This document shows positions 9,294 through 17,075 of a stretch of DNA of 64,000 bases, one piece after another. Position numbers and translations under genes: made by a program. Position 1 is the first letter of the stretch. Each line of letters begins with the position of its first letter. The DNA is from JBHICC01 sp046759385 (GTDB lineage Bacteria > Pseudomonadota > Gammaproteobacteria > Acidiferrobacterales > SPGG2). Under the pieces are notes generated by a model that saw nothing but the letters and a program-made list of their open reading frames with translations, was not told the origin of the DNA and ran no database searches. The stretch spans positions 16,553-80,552 of the forward strand of contig JBHICC010000003.1 in the NCBI GenBank assembly GCA_046759385.1, read 5' to 3'.

Positions 9294-10393
9294 GTGCGCA
9301 GCACGTCGCCACAGGTCTCAGTCGTGGTGGCCGTACGTTGCCCGAACATGCATCGATCGCGGTTCACAAGGCCCTTGAACGTGCGCAACTCACCCGCGCC
9401 AATGGTGTTCTGCTGTTTCTTACACCGGATTTCGCAGTTAACCCCGAGCCCGCTTTGCGGGCGGCGGCACGCACCGCTGGCTGCACCCAAGTGGTGGGTT
9501 GTACCGGCGCGGGAGTGCTCACCGACCAGGAATGGGTGCTAGACAGCCCCGGCGCCGCCGCGATGATCTTCGGCGATCCCGTTCACCTAACGCTTCCTGC
9601 TGAGGCTAATCCGGAGCGACCGGTTTTGAGCTTGTGCACGCCTTCCGGCCTTACCGCCGATTGGCTAGATGTGCCCCCACTTCGCATTGGAGCGGTTTCG
9701 GCTGATCTTGACGGCGAAGGTCCGTTCAAGGTGTGGAGCGGCAGTCGTGTGGCCGAGGGCGGTTGTGTGGAGGTAGTCCTCGACAACGTCGAGGCAGCGA
9801 TCAACGTTTCTCAAGGCATGCGTGCATTGACTTCACCTATCGAAGTGGCCGAGGTCCAGGGCTACGACGTTTTGCGACTCGGAAATTATCCGGCGCTCAA
9901 CGTCCTGGTCCAATCTTTGCCAGTCGGCGTGCGCAAGATGGATCGCATTCCGTTACACCTGATCATGGGTGGTGTAACCTTCGGCGATCCGCATACCGCG
10001 ATTCGCGACGGCCGTTACCGACTGAACCACATCGTCTCGGCTAACTTAAAGGACAAGTCGATCACATTGTCGCACCCACTAGACCGCGGCGAGCGGCTGT
10101 TTTGGGCCATACGGGATGCGCTTGCGGCGGAACGTGACACACGCGCTGCAATTGAAAGCAGCGCCCAGGTGCTCGGGGCACGACCTGACTTTGCCTTACT
10201 CTTCCCCTGCATGGGGCGCGGACCGAATTTCTTCGGCAATCGTGACCGTGATTTCGAACTGCTGAAGGAGCGTTTCCCGGAATTGCCGTTTGTCGGGATC
10301 TACGGCAACGGCGAGATCGGACCGCTTGAAGACGCCAATTACTTGTATCAGTACTCGTTCGTGATGGGTCTGTTTCGGACCAGCACGGCCTAG
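9290..10393 (+). CDS. FIST signal-transduction domain protein
   Basis: A 367-residue protein made of FIST N- and C-domains. FIST is a predicted ligand-sensing domain often joined to signalling outputs, with small molecules such as amino acids proposed as ligands. Visible are the FIST_N start (LTRANGVLLFLTPDF, VVGCTGAGVLTDQEW) and a FIST_C end (FALLFPCMGRGPNFFGN, PFVGIYGNGEIGPL). No output domain, transmembrane segment or signal peptide is present, so it probably acts through a partner. It is coupled to nth (ATGA) and followed three bases later by DUF1841. Its role is unknown. Confidence 0.88.
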   Translation: MSAQHVATGLSRGGRTLPEHASIAVHKALERAQLTRANGVLLFLTPDFAVNPEPALRAAARTAGCTQVVGCTGAGVLTDQEWVLDSPGAAAMIFGDPVHLTLPAEANPERPVLSLCTPSGLTADWLDVPPLRIGAVSADLDGEGPFKVWSGSRVAEGGCVEVVLDNVEAAINVSQGMRALTSPIEVAEVQGYDVLRLGNYPALNVLVQSLPVGVRKMDRIPLHLIMGGVTFGDPHTAIRDGRYRLNHIVSANLKDKSITLSHPLDRGERLFWAIRDALAAERDTRAAIESSAQVLGARPDFALLFPCMGRGPNFFGNRDRDFELLKERFPELPFVGIYGNGEIGPLEDANYLYQYSFVMGLFRTSTA

Positions 10394-10396
10394 TCC

Positions 10397-10828
10397 ATGC
10401 TTTTCGGAACTGAGCGCAAACAAATGCGCGATGTATTTTTCGACGCTTGGCGCAAACATCGCGAAGACCTGCCGCTTGAAGGGATCGACAAGGCGGTCGT
10501 TGATATCGCCCTACGTCACCCTGAATACCATGCTGTGCTGGACCACCCCGAAGCCCATGTAGACCGTGACTATTTGCCTGACGCCGGCGAGACGAACCCG
10601 TTTCTTCACTTGGGCTTGCACGTGGCGATTCACGAACAACTCAGCACCGATCGGCCTGCGGGTGTGCTTGGCGCGTATCATCGCTTGCTTGCCCGACTCG
10701 ATGACGCCCATGCCGTAGAACATCGCATGATGGAATGTCTTGCCGAGTGGCTGTGGCAAGCACAACGACAGGCGGCCGAGTTACCAGAAACTGAATACCT
10801 CGATTGCCTCAATCGCCAGGCTCGATGA
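10397..10828 (+). CDS. DUF1841 family protein
   Basis: A 143-residue acidic soluble protein with the DUF1841 pattern: FFDAWRKH near the N-terminus, a central HPEYHAVLDHPEAH, and NPFLHLGLHVAIHEQLSTDRP. The several conserved His, Glu and Asp residues suggest a metal site, but no activity is known. It closes the run metG-rnfB-nth-FIST-DUF1841. The gene after it begins only after about 195 bases, so this is likely the operon end. Confidence 0.88.
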   Translation: MLFGTERKQMRDVFFDAWRKHREDLPLEGIDKAVVDIALRHPEYHAVLDHPEAHVDRDYLPDAGETNPFLHLGLHVAIHEQLSTDRPAGVLGAYHRLLARLDDAHAVEHRMMECLAEWLWQAQRQAAELPETEYLDCLNRQAR

Positions 10829-11024
10829 AACCTTCCCAGCTCGTGTGAGTCCTACCCTACATGCGGCTTGCGAGCCGATTGGCGTACACGAGCGATCCCG
10901 GGCTAAAACGCCACAAATAGTAAGCAAACGCGTGATGGGCCCGTTTCCCTCAGCAGTAACTTATGGGATCATCCGCCGATTGCGGGCGCCGCTAAACGAA
11001 AAACATAAAGGAACAAGCACCAAC

Positions 11025-12017
11025 ATGCAGCGGGCAGTTGCAAAAGTACGTACGCCGGGACCCGACACATTCTTCACCACCCACCTTAATACCTTGGGTC
11101 TTGGACCGTTGCGGCGTACGGAATTGCGCGAATTGCAGATCAACGTCGGGCGGCTGTGCAACCAGGCTTGCAACCATTGCCACGTCGATGCCGGACCCAA
11201 GCGTACTGAGATCATGACGTGGGAAACGATGGAACGAATTCTCGAATGGGCTCACCGTGCACGTATGTCAAAGGTCGATATTACCGGCGGTGCGCCTGAG
11301 ATTAATCCTAATTTTCGCCGGTTTGTCGATCATTTCCAGGCGATGAACGCTCAAATCACGTCTCGCTGCAACCTTACGGTACTGTTCGAGCCCGGTCAGG
11401 AAGATCTAGCTGAGTGGTATGCCGAGCGACGCGTACGCCTGGTCTGCTCATTGCCCTGCTATAGCCGCAAGAACGTCGACGCGCAGCGCGGCAAGGGCGT
11501 GTTCGCCAAAAGCATCGGTGCCTTACGGCGACTTAATGCCTGCGGCTACGGAATCGACCAGGCACTCACGCTAGACCTGGTCTACAACCCTGGGGGCCCG
11601 ACTCTGCCGCCGCCACAAATGCAGCTGGAAGAAGACTACAGAGCGCGACTACTCGAAGACTTTGGCATCCGCTTCAATCGCCTGCTAGCACTAACTAACC
11701 TCCCGATTAATCGTTTTGCACACTTTCTCGATCGCACTGGCCAGAGGGAATCCTACCAGCAGCTATTGATGGACAACTTTAATGCAGACACCGTGTCAGG
11801 TTTAATGTGTCGGTATCTGTTGAGTGTTGATTGGCTAGCGCGAGTATACGACTGCGACTTCAATCAGATGGTCGATCTTCCGCTTGGTGCCAAACGCCAC
11901 CGCTACCTCTGGGATATTGATGCATCCAGCTTGGCAGACAGTGCGATCGGGGTCGGATCCCATTGCTTCGGCTGTACCGCTGGCAGCGGCAGCAGTTGCG
12001 GTGGCACGCTCGCGTAG
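11025..12017 (+). CDS. arsS: Arsenosugar biosynthesis radical SAM protein ArsS
   Basis: Radical SAM enzyme of the former TIGR04167 Cys-rich family, now named ArsS because members neighbour arsenic methyltransferase genes and act in arsenosugar synthesis. The 330 residues show the cluster motif C45-x3-C49-x2-C52 (RLCNQACNHCHVDAGP), the GGE-like block DITGGAPEINP, and the diagnostic Cys-rich C-terminus HCFGCTAGSGSSCGG. The last Cys positions are selenocysteine in some relatives; here they are ordinary TGT/TGC codons. The frame stays open upstream, but ATG 11025 has a good AAAGGAAC site and gives the family start. It converges on two glycosyltransferases of the same system. No arsM is in the window, so the substrate is inferred. 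Confidence 0.9.
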   Translation: MQRAVAKVRTPGPDTFFTTHLNTLGLGPLRRTELRELQINVGRLCNQACNHCHVDAGPKRTEIMTWETMERILEWAHRARMSKVDITGGAPEINPNFRRFVDHFQAMNAQITSRCNLTVLFEPGQEDLAEWYAERRVRLVCSLPCYSRKNVDAQRGKGVFAKSIGALRRLNACGYGIDQALTLDLVYNPGGPTLPPPQMQLEEDYRARLLEDFGIRFNRLLALTNLPINRFAHFLDRTGQRESYQQLLMDNFNADTVSGLMCRYLLSVDWLARVYDCDFNQMVDLPLGAKRHRYLWDIDASSLADSAIGVGSHCFGCTAGSGSSCGGTLA

Positions 12018-12044
12018 GCGAGTCCAGCAACGCTCTTGTTTGGG

Positions 12045-12695
12045 CTATGCCGAGCCCCTAAGCACGTGGTACAAGTGCTTGCGTAGTGGTTCGTATTCTT
12101 GGGCCACGAGCCAAAGTGCGTCGCCCGTATCGACGTCGCGAAGCTTGGGGAGCTGCTCAAACTCCATACCGAATTTGCGCGCTTGCACTAGGGTAGTCTG
12201 CAGCACACTAGCGCTGCCCCACTCGATATTGTCAAAAAGTCTGCTTGGCGCCTTCTGCAGCCCGATTAAGTAGTATCCGCCATCCTCGGTAGGTCCGATT
12301 ACATTTTTACCGCTGGCCAGATGTTCGTGGGCGCGTTCAACGACTTCCCAGCGACATTGTGGAACGTCACAACCCATCACAGCGGCCGCGGAACCGCGAG
12401 AGATGCCTTCACGCAGCGCTTGCAACATTCGCTTGCCGAGGTCTCCGCTGGTCTGGGAGGCTAGATGAACGCGAAACTCCTCTGCAAGTTCGTGGAAAAA
12501 CGCGTGGTCCGCGTCTGGCACTCCGTACAAATACACGCTGCTGGGCCAGCCGCTAACCGCGAGTTCGACGGTGGCACGGATCAGAAACTTTGCGATCTCG
12601 ACGATTTGATCGGGATCGTAGTCAGGCTGCAGCCGCGTTTTGACCTGACCGAGGTTCGGCTGCTTAGCAAACAAAATGAGATCGGGCGACTTCAC
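12045..12695 (-). CDS. TIGR04282 family arsenosugar-type glycosyltransferase
   Basis: A 216-residue nucleotidyl/glycosyltransferase-like protein with a GT-A/CofC-like fold. It begins LILFAKQPNLGQVKTRL, the P-loop-like signature of this family, and continues with VMGCDVPQC (a DxP-type metal or nucleotide site) and PTEDGGYYLIGL. TIGR04282 members pair with TIGR04283 glycosyltransferases and ArsS in arsenosugar loci. Here the gene lies one base downstream of the TIGR04283 gene on the same strand and converges with arsS. The sugar donor and acceptor cannot be read from the sequence. Confidence 0.88.
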   Translation of the reverse strand: MKSPDLILFAKQPNLGQVKTRLQPDYDPDQIVEIAKFLIRATVELAVSGWPSSVYLYGVPDADHAFFHELAEEFRVHLASQTSGDLGKRMLQALREGISRGSAAAVMGCDVPQCRWEVVERAHEHLASGKNVIGPTEDGGYYLIGLQKAPSRLFDNIEWGSASVLQTTLVQARKFGMEFEQLPKLRDVDTGDALWLVAQEYEPLRKHLYHVLRGSA

Positions 12696-12696
12696 G

Positions 12697-13434
12697 TCAT
12701 TTCCTGCCTCGGTAGAAACGCGCCAACCAATCCGGTGAAGCGCCTAGCCAATACAGCAGGCGCAACCACCACATCAGTAACACCGTGCGAACGACACCGT
12801 TTTTTCGCCAGCGCCTGGTCGAGGTCGTTACGGTGTCGCGAACGCGGGCAGGTCGCTGCAACACCTTAAGTCGCCGGGACAGCTCGATATCCTCCATTAG
12901 ACGAACCCGGGCATACCCGCCAAGTCGCTCGAAGAAGTCGCGCCGAACAAAAATGGCCTGATCCCCGGTGGCAATACCCGTCAGCGCCGAACGCCAGTTC
13001 ATCAGCCGCTCGACGATTCGAAAGAGTACACGCCTATCGTCAAGACGCACATCAAAGCGGCCCCATAAGGATCCACGCGTTACCGCCCAGCGCACGCGCT
13101 CAGCAGCTTCGCTGGGCAACGTTGTGTCAGCATGCAAGAAAAGCAGTATGTCCGAACTCGCCTCGCAGGCACCTGCGTTCATCTGCGATGCCCGCCCGAT
13201 TGGTGCTTCAAGCAAGCGAAACACAGGGCCATTGCGCATGTCATGACGGCTTGTGAACTCGCGCACGATATCGAGAGTAGGGTCCTGGCTACCGCCATCG
13301 ACGACGATTACCTCTTGAAAGACCTGTCGTTGAGTCAGCTCGGCTAGACACTGCTCGATCCCAGCAGCTTCGTTGAGAACTGGCATGACGATGCCGATCG
13401 TCGGGGCGGGTTTGTGGTCCGCGTTCTCACTCAT
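12697..13434 (-). CDS. TIGR04283 family arsenosugar-type glycosyltransferase (GT2)
   Basis: A family 2 glycosyltransferase of 245 residues. The GT-A core is visible as IGIVMPVLNEAAGIEQCL, VVDGGSQDPT and FLHADTTLP (DxD equivalent), then GDQAIFVRRDFFERLGGY and EDIELSRRL. The C-terminal hydrophobic stretch TVLLMWWLRLLYWLGASP suggests membrane association. It is first in a two-gene operon with the TIGR04282 protein. Members of this family are tied by gene neighbourhood to arsenosugar synthesis; direct biochemical evidence for this protein is lacking. Confidence 0.88.
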   Translation of the reverse strand: MSENADHKPAPTIGIVMPVLNEAAGIEQCLAELTQRQVFQEVIVVDGGSQDPTLDIVREFTSRHDMRNGPVFRLLEAPIGRASQMNAGACEASSDILLFLHADTTLPSEAAERVRWAVTRGSLWGRFDVRLDDRRVLFRIVERLMNWRSALTGIATGDQAIFVRRDFFERLGGYARVRLMEDIELSRRLKVLQRPARVRDTVTTSTRRWRKNGVVRTVLLMWWLRLLYWLGASPDWLARFYRGRK

Positions 13435-13519
13435 CGACGGATGTGCCCGCCGTCGCTAGAAAGTACTACCGCACAAGCCGCTCGCAGCTGGCATTACGAG
13501 ATCTGATTGGCGTTACACT

Positions 13520-14734
13520 TCAGCGAGGCCTTCTTCTAGCCGCGATGCGCATGCGCAGTGCGTTGAGCTTGATGAAACCCTCAGCTTGACCCTGATCGTA
13601 AGCGCCCGCATCCTCATCGAACGTAACAACATCTGCATCGAATAGGCTATCTCTGTCCGAACGCCTTCCCACGACCGCGACATTACCTTTATGAAGTTTC
13701 AATCGCACCTGCCCGTTTACCGAGGTTTGCGATGCATCAATGGCCACCTGTAGCATGTTGCGTTCCGGACTCCACCAATAGCCGTTATAGATTAGGCTCG
13801 CATAGCGCGGCATGACTTCGTCCTTAAGGTGCGCTGCCTCGCGATCCAGGGTGATAGATTCCATCGCCCGATGCGCTTTCAACAAAATCGTTCCACCGGG
13901 TGTCTCGTAACAGCCGCGCGATTTCATACCCACATAGCGGTTCTCGACGATGTCGGCACGACCGATTCCATGGCGCCCGCCGAGCTCGTTGAGTTCAGTC
14001 AAAAGCCGCGCTGGCGTCAGCGACCTGCCGTCAATGGCCACGGGGTCACCTCGCGCAAAAGCAATCTCTGTGTACACGGGCTTGTCTGGGGCCTCTTCTG
14101 AGGCGGCAGTTCGCGACCATATGGATGCTTCAGGCTCAACCCAAGGATCCTCCAAAGGGCCACCTTCATAGGAAATGTGCAGAAGGTTGGCGTCCATGGA
14201 ATAAGGTGAGTCGCTCCCGCGTTTCTTTTCGACTGGAATATCATGCCGCTCTGCGTAGGCTAGGAGCTTCTCGCGTGAGGTCAGATCCCACTCGCGCCAT
14301 GGCGCGATGACACGAATATCGGGGTTCAGCGCATAGGCAGCTAGTTCAAAACGCACTTGATCGTTACCCTTGCCGGTCGCGCCGTGAGCAATCGCATCTG
14401 CACCGGTCTCACGTGCAATCTCAATCAGCCGTTTGGCGATGAGGGGACGAGCAATCGCTGTGCCGAGCAGATACTCACCTTCATAAACGGTGTTGGCACG
14501 GAACATAGGAAAGACAAAGTCTTTAACGAACTCCTCTTGTAGATCCTCGATGTAAATCTCGTGCACACCCAGCCGTTCCGCCTTGGCACGTGCTGGCTCA
14601 AGCTCCTCGCCTTGTCCAATGTCAGCAGTAAACGTGACGATCTCGCATTGATATGTCTCTTGAAGCCATTTCAAGATGACCGAGGTATCCAAGCCGCCCG
14701 AATACGCGAGTACAACTTTGCGGATGTCAGTCAT
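13520..14734 (-). CDS. argG: Argininosuccinate synthase
   Basis: Joins citrulline and aspartate using ATP, the penultimate step of arginine synthesis. The 404-residue product starts MTDIRKVVLAYSGGLDTS with the PP-loop SGGLDTS; ATG 14734 is chosen although the frame stays open upstream. Further signatures are TADIGQGEE, HGATGKGNDQVRFE, and SDSPYSMDANLLHISYEGG. argD and argF, which act earlier in the pathway, lie 1.2 kb away on the other strand; argH is not in the window. A sigma70-like promoter lies just upstream. Confidence 0.97.
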   Translation of the reverse strand: MTDIRKVVLAYSGGLDTSVILKWLQETYQCEIVTFTADIGQGEELEPARAKAERLGVHEIYIEDLQEEFVKDFVFPMFRANTVYEGEYLLGTAIARPLIAKRLIEIARETGADAIAHGATGKGNDQVRFELAAYALNPDIRVIAPWREWDLTSREKLLAYAERHDIPVEKKRGSDSPYSMDANLLHISYEGGPLEDPWVEPEASIWSRTAASEEAPDKPVYTEIAFARGDPVAIDGRSLTPARLLTELNELGGRHGIGRADIVENRYVGMKSRGCYETPGGTILLKAHRAMESITLDREAAHLKDEVMPRYASLIYNGYWWSPERNMLQVAIDASQTSVNGQVRLKLHKGNVAVVGRRSDRDSLFDADVVTFDEDAGAYDQGQAEGFIKLNALRMRIAARRRPR

Positions 14735-14763
14735 TAGTCGAATATCAGAGTTAAGAAAACCAA

Positions 14764-14792
14764 AGTATAGAGATATCCGACAAGCGTTTAAA
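14764..14792 (-). promoter_or_regulatory. Predicted sigma70 promoter of argG
   Basis: On the minus strand TTTAAA (14792-14787) and TATACT (14769-14764) are 17 bases apart, giving a predicted start near 14757, about 23 bases before the argG ATG. The -10 matches 5 of 6 consensus bases; the -35 is weaker. No ArgR-like operator palindrome was recognised. Confidence 0.45.
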
Positions 14793-15132
14793 TCGCGAGA
14801 TGATACTGTTCCCTCAGGCACACGGCCCCCGGCTGGCTGATTCCGAGTAGCATCGACGATGCTGAAATACACCGAGGCAACTTCTCTGAAATGACGTGAC
14901 GCAATGCAAGCACGATCATTCGACCCGCCGGCACGCAATCAGCGGCTGCCCACCATGTCAACGGGTGTCACTCGCTTCTAACTTGGCGCGCAATCAGGCT
15001 CGCATGAGTATCGTCGCTGCTATCGAGGCGAAATGGATTGTCTTGAAATCGCATTGGTTCTGGCTTAGGCTAATGCCCGACAAAATCGGTCAAGAATTAG
15101 ATAGCCGAATCGAAGGTCAAAGAGGAGCGCAC
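14793..15132. other. Intergenic stretch between argG and a small membrane-peptide gene
   Basis: No convincing gene on either strand. The plus frame that ends in the 32-residue peptide is open through most of this stretch but has no family-like content, and the ribosome site argues for the internal start. A weak plus-strand promoter candidate is TTGAAA (15043-15048), 17 bases, TAGGCT (15066-15071). Confidence 0.5.
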
Positions 15133-15231
15133 ATGAAGAATCCGCTTGATTCCATCGCTGGCACTATCATTTCTGGGTTGGTTCTGACCATCATCCTCTA
15201 CTTTTTTGCCAAGGCTTTTTTGCCACTGTAA
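15133..15231 (+). CDS. 32-residue single-pass membrane peptide, unknown function
   Basis: A strong ribosome site AGAGGAG lies six bases before this ATG. The product has a short polar start (MKNPLDSIAG) followed by one hydrophobic helix (TIISGLVLTIILYFFAKAFL), so it should be a single-pass inner-membrane peptide. It precedes the urate-oxidase-N-type membrane protein by 48 bases on the same strand, which suggests it may be a small subunit or modulator of that protein. Its size recalls small subunits of respiratory complexes, but I see no real family match. Confidence 0.6.
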   Translation: MKNPLDSIAGTIISGLVLTIILYFFAKAFLPL

Positions 15232-15279
15232 ACCGCATCGGACCTTCACGACAAAAGAACCGGATAAGAGGATAGGCAT

Positions 15280-15777
15280 ATGGAACTCGTGATTGATCGC
15301 TGGATACACATCCTAGCGGGCATTACCTGGATTGGCCTTCTTTATTATTTCAACTTCGTCCAGGTTCCCGGTTTAGCACAGGCCAAGGCCGATGGGACGG
15401 CACCCGGTATTACGAAACATATAGCACCGCGTGCGTTATTGTGGTTTCGTTGGGCGGCAGTGGTTACTTGGCTGTCTGGGGCGTACTACCTCATGCGTGG
15501 AGGGCACGGTTTCATGAATGCCGCGCTGCTTCAGGGCGCCGCGGCCTATATCGGTATTGGTGCTTGGCTCGGCACTATCATGCTGTTCAACGTCTGGGTC
15601 TTGATCTGGCCTAACCAGAAGAAAGTGCTCGGCTTAGTCGAAGCGACCGATGCAGAGAAGGCCAAGGCAGCACGGGTGGCGCTGCTAGCTTCTCGGACAA
15701 ATACCATGTTGTCCATTCCTATGATCTTTTTTATGGTCATTGGTACGCACGCGCATCAATTTGGCATTTTCAGTTGA
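15280..15777 (+). CDS. Urate-oxidase-N (PuuD-like) membrane protein
   Basis: A 165-residue inner-membrane protein with about four hydrophobic helices. The first, WIHILAGITWIGLLYYFNFVQVPG, has the His and Trp pattern of the urate oxidase N-terminal (PuuD) domain; later His residues (KHIAPRALLWFRW, GTHAHQF) could bind heme. True urate hydroxylase PuuD has an added C-terminal cytochrome c domain; that is missing and no purine catabolic gene is nearby, so urate oxidation is doubtful. A heme-bearing quinone- or cytochrome-linked membrane role is an alternative. The ribosome site AGAGGATAGG precedes the ATG. Confidence 0.8.
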   Translation: MELVIDRWIHILAGITWIGLLYYFNFVQVPGLAQAKADGTAPGITKHIAPRALLWFRWAAVVTWLSGAYYLMRGGHGFMNAALLQGAAAYIGIGAWLGTIMLFNVWVLIWPNQKKVLGLVEATDAEKAKAARVALLASRTNTMLSIPMIFFMVIGTHAHQFGIFS

Positions 15778-15809
15778 CATCCCAGCGTACCGTACTAACC
15801 GCTGACCGC

Positions 15810-15838
15810 TTGGCACAACAATAATTACAGTCTAGAAT
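15810..15838 (+). promoter_or_regulatory. Predicted sigma70 promoter of argD-argF
   Basis: TTGGCA (15810-15815) and TAGAAT (15833-15838) are separated by exactly 17 bases; each matches 5 of 6 consensus positions. The predicted start is near 15845, leaving a leader of about 50 bases that is almost wholly taken up by the terminator hairpin before argD. Confidence 0.6.
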
Positions 15839-15864
15839 TTCGACCTTGCGAGGTTCAACGACGG

Positions 15865-15893
15865 CGCCCTGCCCGCAGGGCGTTTAGTTTTTT
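15865..15893 (+). terminator. Intrinsic terminator abutting the argD start codon, possible attenuator
   Basis: CGCCCTG (15865-15871), a CCCG loop, and CAGGGCG (15876-15882) form a perfect 7-base stem followed by TTTAGTTTTTT up to 15893; the argD ATG begins at the next base. It may end transcripts of the upstream membrane-protein gene, but it also lies inside any transcript from the promoter at 15810-15838. CCTTGCG at 15844-15850 can pair with CGCAGGG at 15874-15880 (one G-U), which would break the terminator. The only Shine-Dalgarno-like bases before argD, AGGG, are in the stem. Confidence 0.65.
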
Positions 15894-17075
15894 ATGGCGC
15901 CAGCTGCCCACTTGATCAACACTTACGATCGCTTGCCGGTCAGCTTTACGCGCGGTGAGGGCGCATGGCTTTGGGACAACCACGGCCGGCGTTACCTAGA
16001 CGCCGTCGCGGGCATCGCTGTGTGCGGCCTGGGACATTGCCATCCGGCCGTTACCGCGGCGTTGAGCGAACAAGCCAGAACTCTTGTTCACACGTCGAAT
16101 CTCTATCACGTCGAGTGGCAAGAAGCGCTGAGCGAGCGTCTGTGCACACTGGCCGACATGGACAGCGCCTTCTTTTGTAACTCAGGCGCCGAGGCCAACG
16201 AGGCGGCAATTAAACTCGCGCGCCTTTACGGCAAGCGCCGCCAAATCCGTGCACCGTCAATCGTCGTTACTGAGGGCAGCTTCCACGGACGCACGTTGGC
16301 AACCTTGTCGGCAACGGGCAGCCGCAAGGTACAGGCAGGTTTCGAACCGTTAGTGCAGGGTTTTCGGCGTGTCCCTTACGACGACTTGGAGGCATTGAAA
16401 CTGGTCAGCGAAAACACGACCGACATCGTGGCGGTGCTGGTAGAGCCGATCCTTGGTGAAGGCGGGATCGTGTTACCGCGCGTTGGCTACCTGCGCGGTT
16501 TGCGGGAGCTGTGTGATACGCAAGGTTGGCTGTTGATGTTGGACGAGATCCAAACGGGCCTATGTCGCACAGGCCGATGGTTCGCGCATCAACATTATGA
16601 CGTGAGACCCGATGTTATGACCCTCGCTAAATCGCTGGGTAACGGCGTGCCGATCGGTGCTTGTCTGGCGCGCGGTCTAGCCGCCGAAGTGTTCCAGCCG
16701 GGTACCCACGGGTCAACGTTCGGGGGCAATCCGCTCGCCTGTCATGTTGGGCTGGCAGTGCTTGAGACCATGGAAAGCGCGAAGCTCGCGAAGCGTGCCG
16801 CCGAGCTAGGCAAACGCATGCTTGAGACTTTGGCACACGAACTGTCGGAGCATCCCGGGGTTGCACAGGTACGCGGTCAAGGGTTAATGCTTGGCATCGA
16901 GCTAGAACGACCCTGTCGTGAGCTCGTCACCGTGGCGCTTGATAAAGGCGTGTTGATTAACGTCACGGCCGAGAGAGTGGTACGTTTGTTGCCGCCGCTC
17001 GTCATCAATGATAGAGATGCTGATCACATCGTCAAGACCACAGTAGGAATTGTGCGAGAGTTTGGGGGTGGTTAG
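15894..17075 (+). CDS. argD: Acetylornithine aminotransferase
   Basis: Class III PLP-dependent aminotransferase converting N-acetylglutamate semialdehyde to N-acetylornithine, with succinyldiaminopimelate aminotransferase as a usual second activity. The 393 residues show FTRGEGAWLWDNHGRRYLD, NSGAEANEAAIKLAR, SFHGRT, LDEIQTGLCRTG, and the Schiff-base Lys in TLAKSLGNGVPIGA. The start right after the terminator T run gives the normal N-terminus; there is no free ribosome site. Stop and the GTG start of argF share one base, so the two are coupled. Confidence 0.95.
   Translation: MAPAAHLINTYDRLPVSFTRGEGAWLWDNHGRRYLDAVAGIAVCGLGHCHPAVTAALSEQARTLVHTSNLYHVEWQEALSERLCTLADMDSAFFCNSGAEANEAAIKLARLYGKRRQIRAPSIVVTEGSFHGRTLATLSATGSRKVQAGFEPLVQGFRRVPYDDLEALKLVSENTTDIVAVLVEPILGEGGIVLPRVGYLRGLRELCDTQGWLLMLDEIQTGLCRTGRWFAHQHYDVRPDVMTLAKSLGNGVPIGACLARGLAAEVFQPGTHGSTFGGNPLACHVGLAVLETMESAKLAKRAAELGKRMLETLAHELSEHPGVAQVRGQGLMLGIELERPCRELVTVALDKGVLINVTAERVVRLLPPLVINDRDADHIVKTTVGIVREFGGG

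Noticed and set aside
10740..11024. Long N-terminal extension of ArsS
   Set aside because: It overlaps DUF1841 in another frame, and ATG 11025 has a ribosome site and the family start.
15280..15777. Naming the membrane protein urate hydroxylase
   Set aside because: The cytochrome c tail and purine genes are missing, so only the domain is named.
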